Assembly (NCBI RefSeq): GCF_038039215.1
Contig: NZ_JBBPCL010000001.1
Location: 4,960,001-5,024,000 of the forward strand
Source: Pseudonocardia sp. T1-2H
Lineage (GTDB): Bacteria; Actinomycetota; Actinomycetes; Mycobacteriales; Pseudonocardiaceae
Direction: 5' to 3'
Length of the DNA stretch: 64,000 bases
Below, one piece after another: positions 44,016 through 52,495 of this stretch. Within the stretch, counting starts at the first letter, position 1. Every line of letters starts with the position of its first letter. A model generated the notes under the pieces. It made no database searches, had not been told where the DNA came from, and saw only the letters and a list, made by a program, of their open reading frames with translations. The position numbers and the translations under genes were made by a program.

Positions 44016-45304
44016 TTACGGGCTGGGTGGGAGGGCCGTGGTCGTGGTCGTGACCACGGCGGTCACGGTCGCCGAGGTTCCCGCCACCACGCTCGACACC
44101 ACCGGCGGCGGCACCACCGGGGGCACGACCACCGGCGGTGGCGGCGGAGGCGCCGACGACGTGGTCGACGACACCGGCGGAGGAGCGGTGGTCGTCGTCG
44201 ACGGCGTCACCGGCACGACGACGGGCGGTGTGGCCGCCGGTGTCCCCGGGCTCGGGACGACCGGCGAGGTGACCGGCAGCGTCGTGGCAGCCGGGGCCGG
44301 CACCGTCGCGGGCACCGTGGCGGCCGGAGCCGCAGCCGGCGGGGCGACGACCGCGGGCGCCACCACCGGCGCCGGTGCGGGAGCCACCGGGAGTGCGGTC
44401 GCCGGCACGGCCGGCACGGCCGCCGGCGGAAGCGCCGCCGGGGGCGCCACGAACTCGTCGGTCACGGGTGCGGTCGGCCCCGGTACCGCGGGGACGACGA
44501 CCGTGTCGATCGGGCCGGTGATCAGCGAGCCCGGTCCGGCCGCCGGCCGGGTGGCGCCGAGATAGTCGTCGCCCTCCCACCGGACGGACGCGACCTGCAC
44601 GAGCGCGCCGGTGTGCGGGGCGTTCACCATCCGCCCTCCGCCCAGGTAGAGCCCGACGTGGTGCACGCGTCGCGGCGTGCCGTAGAAGACCAGGTCACCG
44701 GGCTTGAGCGCGGCGTCGGCGGGCACGTGGGGCCCGGCGTAGAACTGCGTGTGCGCGGTGCGCGGCAGGTCGATCCCCGCCGAGTCGTAGGACGCCTTGG
44801 TCAGCCCGGAGCAGTCGAAGCCTCCCTCCCCGCTCGCCGGTCCGTCGCCGCCCCACACGTAGGGGATGCCGATCTGCTTCATCGCGAAGGTGATCGCGGT
44901 CCGGGCCCGCACGTCGGGATCGGCGGTCGTGACCGACACGTCGGCGCCCGGGCCGCCGTTCTCGGCCGCGAGGGCCACGGCCAGCGGCGGCGCCTCCGGG
45001 CCCGGCACGGGCCCGGCCGCCACATCGGCCAGGGCTCCCGGCGGGGCACCGCCGGGAGCCGTCGCCCCGCCCGGCGACGCGAGCAGGCCGATCAGGGCCG
45101 CGACGGCCACCGCCCCGGCGAGCAGCGCGTAGCGCGAGCCTCGGGCGGCGGGAGCAGCGGCCCCACCTCATCCGCACCGCAGCGTCGCCGGTCGCAGGTG
45201 CCCCACCAGTCGTTGTGCAGGGACCCGTCGTACTCGTCGTACTCGTCATCGGACCGGTCGAGTCCGACCTCGGCCTCGCTCCGGTAGTCAAGGCCGTCGG
45301 CCAT
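44016..45304 (-). CDS. NlpC/P60 family cell-wall peptidase (one-base frame break)
   Basis: A 429-residue protein once one base is restored. An acidic cytoplasmic N-terminus (SDDEYDEYDGSLHNDWW) leads to a membrane segment (LLAGAVAVAALIGLL), then the NlpC/P60 domain with catalytic Cys in GGFDCSGLTKASY and His in RRVHHVGLYLGGG, then a Pro/Thr/Val/Ala-rich tail of about 190 residues. It should cleave peptidoglycan stem peptides at the cell surface. The start is the ATG behind GGAGGG. The frame breaks at a four-base run, 45161-45164; downstream of it the frame is intact. Confidence 0.88.
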
Positions 45305-45382
45305 TCGATCCCTCCGAAACCTGTTGCCTGCATGGTTCGGGGGACGCGGAGCTGCGGGAACCCGCAAACGGTGGCGGGCCGG

Positions 45383-45418
45383 ACACCCAAATTTCGGGGT
45401 CGTCCCCGCCGCCGGCTG
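45383..45418 (+). promoter_or_regulatory. shorter variant of the palindromic promoter module (I1)
   Basis: ACACCC-AAATTTC-GGGGT, then CCCCGCC, then CCGGCTGAC; only 36 nt to GGCTG. It lies in the 343-bp divergent region between the NlpC/P60 gene and the second multicopper oxidase, 115 bp before module I2. Confidence 0.45.
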
Positions 45419-45497
45419 ACGCGCCGTCCCACGCTCGACCGGACATAACGTCCCGAAATGACATATCGGCGAATCATGCTTTTCCGCCGATCTCCGC

Positions 45498-45538
45498 ACC
45501 CCTATTTGCGGGTATCTCGCCCACCCCAAGAACGGCTG
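45498..45538 (+). promoter_or_regulatory. conserved palindromic promoter module I2 (second multicopper oxidase)
   Basis: ACCCCT-ATTTGC-GGGT, then CCCACCCC, then ACGGCTGAC; 41 nt. It lies 150 bp before the oxidase start. Confidence 0.55.
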
Positions 45539-45647
45539 ACGCAAATCGAGCGCGAGACGCATTCTTGCTCTCGACCGGCACGCGAACAGAAGGCTCGTAG
45601 GAGCTGAGCCCGCCGGCGCGGAGTCGTCCACGGAAGAGGTCGAGAAC

Positions 45648-47873
45648 ATGCCCGACGGGTCCGAACGGAATGGCGTCGATACCGGAATCGAAGACTCGAC
45701 GAATGTGCCCGTGCACAGGAAACTGATGTCCCGGCGGGCCATCCTGCGGATCGGCGCGGCCGGAACGGCGGCCGTCGGCCTCCAGGCCGCCCGGTCACTG
45801 CTCGTCCCCTCGCTGTCGCAGGCCGGCCTGCTCTCCCCCGACGGCGTCGTCGGGGTGGCGTCGATCGCGTGGGCCGACGCCATCTACACCGAGGCCTTCC
45901 CGACGAGCCCGCTGATCCTCTCGCCCTTCACCGACAAGCTGCCGATCCCGAAGGCGCTGGCCCCTGTGCCGCAGTCGGTGTACAGCGGCTGGGCCAAGCC
46001 CCCCGGCCCGGGGAACGGGCAGCAGAGCTCGCTGGGCAACGAGCGGCACCAGAAGTGGCCGGACTCCGTCGGCTATCCGGACCCGATCGTCTACAAGATC
46101 GACGTGCTGGTGCGGGGCCACGCGTTCACGACCTCGAAGGTGCTGCCGATCGACGCGAACGGCAAGCCGACGGTCTCCTTCGACGTCGCCGGCAAGACCT
46201 ACGCCGCGGGCACCCAGCGGACGCTCCCGCTGAGCACCATCTACGGCTTCAACGGCAGCTTTCCCGGGCCGCGGATCAACGCCGAGTACGGCAAGCCTGT
46301 GCTCGTCCGTTTCGAGAACCACCTCGACGAGAACCCGCTGGGCCTGGACCGCCAGGATTTCGGTGCTCCGGACTGGTCCTTTCTGACCCACCTGCACAAT
46401 GGGCACACCGCGCCGGAGAGCGACGGCAACCCGCATTACACGATGAAGTACGGACCGAAGTCACACGGTTACCTGCCGCAGATGTTCGTCGACAACCTTT
46501 ACCTGAACTGGCCGGCCGGTGGTGACGACCGGGAGAAGCAGAGTTTCTTCTGGTTCCACGACCACCGGATGGACCAGACCGGCTCGAACGTCTACAAGGG
46601 CATGGTCGGCCTCTACCCCATCTACGACCCCAAGGGCGGTCTGGACATGGGTGACGAGCGCCAGGGCTTCCGGCTCCCCGGCGTCCGCACGAACAACCCG
46701 GACGGCTCCTTCGACGTCGACTACGACATCCCACTGGCCATCTTCGACGCCCGGCTGGACGACGGCGTCACGCTCCACAACGACATCCACGACAAGGAGT
46801 TCCCGGACGCCAAGAACCCGAAGGTGCATCCGGAGTGGTGGGGGAAGACGTTCTTCAAGCACTTCCCGAACCACGGCTTCGTCGGCGACATCTTCACGGT
46901 CAACGGCACGGCCTACCCGACGCTGGAGGTGAAGCGCCGCAAGTACCGCTTCCGCTTCCTCGACGCGTCGGTCTCCCGGATCTACGAGTTCAAGCTGATG
47001 AGCTCGACGCAGGGCCCGAAGTCCGCGGCGTCCCTCGGCTACTCCGACACCGAGCTCGAGGGGCAGTACCGCATCCCCGACGGGCAGCAGTGCATGAAGT
47101 TCACCCAGATCGCCTCGGACGGCGGGCTGCTGCCGTTCCCGATCACCCGGGACTCGTTCGAGCTGTGGCCGGCTAAACGGCGGGAGTTCGTCGTCGACTT
47201 CACCCGGTACCAGGACGGCTCGCCGACGACCAAGGGCGACGTGATCTACCTGACCAACGTCATGAAGATGCCCGACGGGCGGATGTGGTCCACCTCGTCG
47301 CGCGCCTCGGCCGACCCCGACTACAAGGTCCCGGTCATGAAGGTCGTGATCGGTGACAACGCCCCCGACGACAGCCAGATCCCCACGCAGATGCGCCCCC
47401 TGCCGCCGCTGCCGAGCAACTGGCAGAACATGCTCGACGACCGGCTGATCTTCGAGGTGAAGCGCGGCAGCGCCGGCGGCGAGACGGAATGGCTCATCAA
47501 CGGCAAGCAGTTCGAACCCGCGACGGTGTCCACCAGCCTGAAGAACAAGGCGGGCAACGCGCCGCCGGCCCAGCAGAAGATGAACAGCTTCAACCTGTGG
47601 GAGATCCGCAACGGCGGCGGCGGCTGGGTGCACCCGTTCCACCTCCACATGGAGGAGCACCGCACGGTCATGCGCAACAACAAGGACGTGACGGGCGGGG
47701 ACCCGTCGCATCCCGACGACGTCTCGCGGGAAGACCTCGTGGCGCTCGACCCGAGCGAGTCGGTGATCATCTACCGCGGCTTCCGCGACTTCGTCGGCCC
47801 GTACGTCGCGCACTGCCACAACCTGGCCCACGAGGACCACTCCATGATGTTCGGCTGGGAGATCACGCCGTAG
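45648..47873 (+). CDS. Tat-exported multicopper oxidase, CotA/MoxA-like
   Basis: A 741-residue secreted oxidase, larger than the first one. A Tat signal (SRRAILRIGAAGTAAVGL) lies about 28-50. All four copper regions are present: THLHNGHTAPESDG, FWFHDHRMDQTGSNVYKGM, HPFHLHMEEH and HCHNLAHEDHSMM (type 1 axial Met). The HNGHTAPESDG pattern is typical of CotA/MoxA-type laccases and Mn(II) oxidases, so metal or phenol oxidation outside the cell is likely; the exact substrate cannot be told. It is followed 38 bp later by a 4-TM protein. Confidence 0.92.
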   Translation: MPDGSERNGVDTGIEDSTNVPVHRKLMSRRAILRIGAAGTAAVGLQAARSLLVPSLSQAGLLSPDGVVGVASIAWADAIYTEAFPTSPLILSPFTDKLPIPKALAPVPQSVYSGWAKPPGPGNGQQSSLGNERHQKWPDSVGYPDPIVYKIDVLVRGHAFTTSKVLPIDANGKPTVSFDVAGKTYAAGTQRTLPLSTIYGFNGSFPGPRINAEYGKPVLVRFENHLDENPLGLDRQDFGAPDWSFLTHLHNGHTAPESDGNPHYTMKYGPKSHGYLPQMFVDNLYLNWPAGGDDREKQSFFWFHDHRMDQTGSNVYKGMVGLYPIYDPKGGLDMGDERQGFRLPGVRTNNPDGSFDVDYDIPLAIFDARLDDGVTLHNDIHDKEFPDAKNPKVHPEWWGKTFFKHFPNHGFVGDIFTVNGTAYPTLEVKRRKYRFRFLDASVSRIYEFKLMSSTQGPKSAASLGYSDTELEGQYRIPDGQQCMKFTQIASDGGLLPFPITRDSFELWPAKRREFVVDFTRYQDGSPTTKGDVIYLTNVMKMPDGRMWSTSSRASADPDYKVPVMKVVIGDNAPDDSQIPTQMRPLPPLPSNWQNMLDDRLIFEVKRGSAGGETEWLINGKQFEPATVSTSLKNKAGNAPPAQQKMNSFNLWEIRNGGGGWVHPFHLHMEEHRTVMRNNKDVTGGDPSHPDDVSREDLVALDPSESVIIYRGFRDFVGPYVAHCHNLAHEDHSMMFGWEITP

Positions 47874-47911
47874 CGCCCTTCTGCCCACCCCACGAGACGA
47901 GCGAGATCACC

Positions 47912-48508
47912 ATGTCGAACACCTTCAGGGGGGACCTCCTCCTCGCGCTCCGGCGCCGGTTGCCGGTCCCCTGGCCGACCGTGGTGTCCGCGGCGGTGCT
48001 GATGGCCTACGCCGACGGGTTCTGGTCCACGTCGCTGCAGGGCGCCGTCGGCGCGATCGAGCGGACCCAGGCGCCGTTCGCCGGCTGGTTGCTGCACTCC
48101 ACACTCATGCTGCCGATGTTCCTGGTCGCCGTACTGTGGGCGTTCACCTTCGCCCGCCGACGGCTCGGGCCGGCGCCGGAGCCGCTCAAGCAGGTGCTGG
48201 TCGTCGGGATCCTCGTGGTGGCGGCCGGGACCCTGGTCGGCATCGCCCAGGTGATCGCCAGCGCGGCGTACGACTACACCCTGCAGTCCGCCCTGCTGCA
48301 GAACACCGGCTCGACCCACACACACTCGGCCACCCCCGCCACGGGCGGCCTCTGCGGAGCGACCTGCCAGGCCCAGAACCTGACCCTCCAGGTGCACGTC
48401 CGCGGCGCGGCCTACGCGAGCATCGTCCTGCTGGTCACGAACCTCGTGCTCGTCGTATGGGTCGCGGCGATGCGGGGTGGGCGGCTGGACACCCGGCGGG
48501 CGGGGTGA
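47912..48508 (+). CDS. four-helix membrane protein next to the second multicopper oxidase
   Basis: A 198-residue membrane protein with hydrophobic segments about 20-42, 55-78, 92-118 and 165-188. A small loop (THTHSATPATGGLCGATCQAQ) between TM3 and TM4 has two His and two Cys that could bind metal or form a disulfide. It sits where the 168-residue membrane protein sits after the first oxidase, so it is probably a functional partner. No recognised family. Confidence 0.7.
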   Translation: MSNTFRGDLLLALRRRLPVPWPTVVSAAVLMAYADGFWSTSLQGAVGAIERTQAPFAGWLLHSTLMLPMFLVAVLWAFTFARRRLGPAPEPLKQVLVVGILVVAAGTLVGIAQVIASAAYDYTLQSALLQNTGSTHTHSATPATGGLCGATCQAQNLTLQVHVRGAAYASIVLLVTNLVLVVWVAAMRGGRLDTRRAG

Positions 48509-48550
48509 ATGCCCGTCAGCTCGCGGAGCGCGGTTCCCGGGCGCCCGACG

Positions 48551-51013
48551 TCAGATGACGCCGTGGTGCTGCAGGTACCGGAACGCCGCGATCCCGGGCA
48601 GCACCGGAAGCCAGTAGGTCAGCAGCCGGCAGGCGAGGACCGACGCCACGGCCACCGTCGGCGCGATGCCCAGCGCAGTCAGCCCGCCGATCATCAAGGC
48701 CTCGACGGGGCCGAGGCCCCCGGGGACGGGGGCGATGTGGCCCAGGGTCTGACCGACCATGAACACGGCGAGGACGCCGAACAGCGGGACGGGAGCGTGG
48801 AAAGCGGCCAGACTGGCCGCCAGGCCCAGTCCGGACAGCAGCAGATGTGCCGTCGCCCCGCCGAACAGCTGGGCCGCCCGCACCGGCTGACGCAGCGTCG
48901 CCAGGAGCTCGCGGGTCACCTCCAGCGCCGGTCGGACGACCTTGCGGCGCCCGAAGGGCGAGGCGAGGACCGCCGCTGCGGCGGCCACGACGACGGCGGT
49001 CGCCGCCACCACGGGCCATCCGAGCGGGATCCGCAGGCCGCCCAGCGAGTTCGAGACGCCGATCCCGAGCACGCCGACGACACACCACACCCCGCCGACG
49101 ACCCCGGTGGCGGTCATGTTCAGCACCGTCGCGCCGACCGCGCTGGAGCGGCGGATGCCGAGGCGCTCCATGAAGGCGATGTTGACGCCGAAGAAGCCGA
49201 TGCCGCCCGGGGTGGTGCGCCCGGTGAACGCCGCGGCGAGCTGCACGGCCGTCGTCCGCCAGAACGGCAGTGGCGTCGGGCTCGACCCCAGCATCGACAC
49301 CGCGGACGCCACGATGGCCAGGAACCCGGTGAGGGTCGCCACCGCGAGCCACCCCCGGTCGGCGGTCCGGAGCGAGGCGGCCACCTCGCGCATGCTCGAC
49401 AGCTGCGGCAGCACCGTGTAGACGGCGGCGCCGAGCAGCAGCAGACCCACGACGGTCGCCGGACGCACCGGGGAGCGCAGGGGCGGGATCGGCCGGTCGA
49501 TCCGTTCCGCAAGGGTCTCCCGCAGGTCGATGAGCAGGTAGCGCTCGTCGCTGAGCTGCGTGCGGATACGGCGCGGCAGGGCGAGCGGATACAGGTAGGC
49601 CAGCGCCGGCTCGAGCCGGTCCGGCGACAGGACACGGCAGGCGCTGTCGATCGTGCGGGTCACGCCGACGACCGAGGTGAGGGAGACCAGCGCGTCGGCG
49701 AGGTCCTGGGCGGTGCGCGCCGTCGAGGCGCCGATCTTGCCGAAGGTGAGGTTGAGCAGCCAGGGGTCGCCGGCGGTGTCGACGAGGACGTTCTTGGCGC
49801 GCAGGTCGTGGTGGGCGACGCGGGCCTCGCACAGCGTGGCCACCTGCTCCCAGATGTCGTCGAGCAGCCGGTCGTCGATCCCGTCGGGCGGCAGCTCCGT
49901 GAGCCGCCGTCCGTCGACCTGCCGGCGCACCAGCAGCGGTGGCCCGTGCCGCGTGGCACAGGTCAGCACGAGCGGCGGGGTGCGCACGCCGGCTTCCTGC
50001 GCGAACAGGGTGACGAGCGCTTCGTGGTCGGTCTCGTGGTAGATGCTCGACAGCGACGGCTCGTCCTCGACCTCGAGTGACGCCAGCAGCCTGCGCAACC
50101 GGTACAGGGGCCCGGCGCGACGATGCAGCCGTCGCACCACCTGCACGCGCAACCGGTGCCCGTCGGTGGTGGTGACCAGGAACTCCAGGGGTCCGAGCAT
50201 GCGGCCGCGGATCGGGATGATCTCCAGCGGCGCGAGCCCGGCCTGTTCCAGGGCCCGCCTCACCGCGGGCTCGGACGTCTGGCGGCCCGGGGCACCGAAC
50301 GCCAGGTGGAAAACGGCGCCGACGCCCGCACCGAGGAACGCCCCGGCGAACACGTCGAGGGGCAGGTTCGTGCCCAGGTACACGTCCGCGGCGGCGACCA
50401 GAACCACCACACCCCAGGCGATCCTGCGATACCGCGACCGGAGATAGGGCCCGGCCACCGCCACCATCGCCGCCGCGACCGCGGCGTGCAGGGAGGGGAA
50501 CGCGAACCCCGCAGCACCGGGCAGCCGGACGCCCGCCGCGGTGAGCAACTCGGCGGGCAGTGGCCGCGGACCGACGAGCCCGCCCACGGCCCGGACGAGG
50601 AACCAGGCGAGCACGCCGGCCGCCGCCACCTGCAGCCCGAGCCTGATCCGTCTCAGGTACAGCGCCACCACGGTGGCCACCACGATGCCGGGCCAGCCGC
50701 CGGCCATGGCGAGCACCTTCCACACCACCGTCGACGCCGCCGGGATCTGCCCGATCTGCTCGAAGATCGCCACCTCGACGGGGTTGGCGCCGGGCCTGCG
50801 CGCCACCAGTGAGCACAGCACCACGACGGCGGTGGCGACGCCCAGGACGACCAGATCACGCGGGTGCCGGCCGATCGGGGTGACGGGCGGGGGCGGCCCG
50901 GTGCTGGTCGCCATCGATCCCCGCTCGGAGGTTGCGTCGCCCGACGACGCGGTTCCGCGCTCGTCGTCCATGCCGCCGTGCGCTCGGCGCCACCCGTGAT
51001 CCGATGTGACCAT
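48551..51013 (-). CDS. PAP2-like / kinase-like / UPF0104 flippase-like fusion protein
   Basis: An 820-residue multi-pass membrane protein with three parts. Residues about 50-240 are a PAP2-phosphatase-like helical domain (GPRPLP, FPSLHAAV, YLGTNLPLD); the two last motifs depart from PSGH and GxHxxxD, so phosphatase activity is doubtful. Residues about 265-470 are kinase-like, with AHHDLRAKNVLVD, but the DFG position reads TFG (LLNLTFGKIG). Residues about 500-815 are a UPF0104/MprF-N-type flippase-like domain ending GHIAPVPGGLGPVEALMIGGL. A role in lipid or glycolipid handling at the membrane is inferred. The start ATG has GGGGGA 6 nt upstream. Confidence 0.8.
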   Translation of the reverse strand: MVTSDHGWRRAHGGMDDERGTASSGDATSERGSMATSTGPPPPVTPIGRHPRDLVVLGVATAVVVLCSLVARRPGANPVEVAIFEQIGQIPAASTVVWKVLAMAGGWPGIVVATVVALYLRRIRLGLQVAAAGVLAWFLVRAVGGLVGPRPLPAELLTAAGVRLPGAAGFAFPSLHAAVAAAMVAVAGPYLRSRYRRIAWGVVVLVAAADVYLGTNLPLDVFAGAFLGAGVGAVFHLAFGAPGRQTSEPAVRRALEQAGLAPLEIIPIRGRMLGPLEFLVTTTDGHRLRVQVVRRLHRRAGPLYRLRRLLASLEVEDEPSLSSIYHETDHEALVTLFAQEAGVRTPPLVLTCATRHGPPLLVRRQVDGRRLTELPPDGIDDRLLDDIWEQVATLCEARVAHHDLRAKNVLVDTAGDPWLLNLTFGKIGASTARTAQDLADALVSLTSVVGVTRTIDSACRVLSPDRLEPALAYLYPLALPRRIRTQLSDERYLLIDLRETLAERIDRPIPPLRSPVRPATVVGLLLLGAAVYTVLPQLSSMREVAASLRTADRGWLAVATLTGFLAIVASAVSMLGSSPTPLPFWRTTAVQLAAAFTGRTTPGGIGFFGVNIAFMERLGIRRSSAVGATVLNMTATGVVGGVWCVVGVLGIGVSNSLGGLRIPLGWPVVAATAVVVAAAAAVLASPFGRRKVVRPALEVTRELLATLRQPVRAAQLFGGATAHLLLSGLGLAASLAAFHAPVPLFGVLAVFMVGQTLGHIAPVPGGLGPVEALMIGGLTALGIAPTVAVASVLACRLLTYWLPVLPGIAAFRYLQHHGVI

Positions 51014-51199
51014 GTGCGTTCCCCCGACGGACGAACGGATCCGAGTGACTGTTCACCCCGCTCCCCGGCACTGCAACAGGAACCGGCCTCAGGGCGTCGG
51101 GGACACGACCCCGGCGGGTGGTTTGCCGGCCCGCCGACCCGGGGACGCCTCGCACGCCCGCCCCGGTTCACTGCCGGGGCGACGGATCCTGGAGGGCCC

Positions 51200-51265
51200 A
51201 TGCCGACCACCCGTCCCGAGTCCGCCGACGCCGAGCGCGAGGCCGCCGAGTTCGGCGGGGAGTGA
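51200..51265 (+). CDS. possible 21-residue small ORF
   Basis: MPTTRPESADAEREAAEFGG plus Glu, with GGAGGG three bases before the ATG. It lies 44 bp upstream of the exonuclease-family lipoprotein gene. Acidic, with no membrane segment. It may be a leader peptide; evidence is the ribosome site only. Confidence 0.3.
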   Translation: MPTTRPESADAEREAAEFGGE

Positions 51266-51309
51266 GCGGACGCGCGAGACAGGCCGGACGCGCCACACGA
51301 GGAGTTCGG

Positions 51310-52152
51310 ATGCGCGTGGGCAGGGCGGCCGTCGCGGTCATCGCCGCGTTGCTGTTCCTCGGATCCGCCGGCGGGTGCACCACCTCGCCGCCCGTGCCGG
51401 GGCTGATCCGGATGATGACCTGGAACGTGAACACGATCCACTTCGCCCCGCAGGACTGGGCGCCGGTCGTCGCGGCCCGGGCCCCGGACGTCGTCGCGCT
51501 GCAGGAGATCTGCTCGGGTGACGCAGAAGAGCTACGGGCGATCCTCGAGCGCGACCACGGCATCGGGTACCGGCTCGTCCCCGGCCCCGTCCCCACCTCG
51601 GTCGACGGCGGCAGGGTCTTCGCGAGCGTGGACTGCGATCGACGGAAGATCGGGACCGGCGCGTACGGCCAGGCCCTCCTCACGAGCCTGGAGGTCGTGC
51701 CCGGCTCGACGGCCGTGGTCTCGCTCCCCGTGGTCGGCGGCCTCGACGACGACGAACCGCGCGCCTACCTGGCGACGACCCTCCGGACTCAGGACGGCCG
51801 GGACATCCGGGTCGTCACCACACACCTCTCGACCCGAGGTGCGGTGCGCGGGGATCAGATCGCGGTCGTCGCGGAGGCCGCGCGCGCGTCTGCGACGGCG
51901 GTCGTCCTCGGTGATCTCAACACGAGCCCGGCCGAGACATCGCTGCTCGCGCCGCTGCTCAGGGACTTCGAGGACGTCGACCGCGCAGGGAACCGGTCCA
52001 CCAGCCGCAACCAGGTCGACGGGCGCGAGTCCGAGCCGCAGGGCGAGAGGATCGACTACCTGTTCACCCGCGGCCTGGCCACCGTCGGCGAGCCCGAGAC
52101 CTACCCGGTGACCTCATCGGATCACCGGCCGCTGGTCGCCGACCTCCGATAG
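51310..52152 (+). CDS. endonuclease/exonuclease/phosphatase family lipoprotein
   Basis: A 280-residue exported protein. The signal ends in a lipobox (LFLGSAGGC). The EEP fold motifs are present: MTWNVNTIHF, ALQEIC (metal-binding Glu), VTTHLSTRG, VLGDLNTSP and SSDHRPLVADL (catalytic Asp-His), so a metal-dependent phosphodiesterase active site is complete. Substrate could be nucleic acid, inositol phosphate or a phospholipid headgroup. The start is the ATG behind GAGGAG. Confidence 0.85.
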   Translation: MRVGRAAVAVIAALLFLGSAGGCTTSPPVPGLIRMMTWNVNTIHFAPQDWAPVVAARAPDVVALQEICSGDAEELRAILERDHGIGYRLVPGPVPTSVDGGRVFASVDCDRRKIGTGAYGQALLTSLEVVPGSTAVVSLPVVGGLDDDEPRAYLATTLRTQDGRDIRVVTTHLSTRGAVRGDQIAVVAEAARASATAVVLGDLNTSPAETSLLAPLLRDFEDVDRAGNRSTSRNQVDGRESEPQGERIDYLFTRGLATVGEPETYPVTSSDHRPLVADLR

Positions 52153-52209
52153 GGCACGCCGTCACCCGGCCTTTTCGCGTCATCACCGGTGGCTGGGAGG
52201 GTGGAGGCC

Positions 52210-52416
52210 ATGACGCGATACGAGTACCGGGTGTCGGAGATTCGGGAGAGCATGATCGGCGGGAAGCTCTCGGCGGACAAGCTGGAGAAGCTCCTCAACG
52301 AGGAGGCCCGTCAGGGCTGGCAGCTCAAGGCGATCACCAGCACCGAGGTGAAGGGCCGGGTCGGGCCGGGCGGCGTGGAGGGCCTGCTGGTCACCTTCGA
52401 GCGTCCGGTGGGGTGA
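52210..52416 (+). CDS. DUF4177-like small protein
   Basis: A 68-residue cytosolic protein with the DUF4177 pattern: YEYRV near the start, LEKLLNEEARQGWQLKAIT in the middle and a closing LLVTFERP strand. Role unknown. An upstream GTG seven codons earlier is possible; the ATG fits the family better. A strong bidirectional hairpin follows. Confidence 0.8.
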   Translation: MTRYEYRVSEIRESMIGGKLSADKLEKLLNEEARQGWQLKAITSTEVKGRVGPGGVEGLLVTFERPVG

Positions 52417-52441
52417 CCGGGCCGCAGCCGTTCCCTCATGA

Positions 52442-52477
52442 CCGAGGGCCCCGTCGCGTCTGCGACGGGGCCCTCGG
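52442..52477. terminator. bidirectional terminator
   Basis: A perfect 16-bp stem (CCGAGGGCCCCGTCGC and its complement) with a 4-nt loop, between the DUF4177-like gene and the convergent FN3 protein gene. Confidence 0.85.
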
Positions 52478-52495
52478 GATCAGGCTGCAGTGGGG

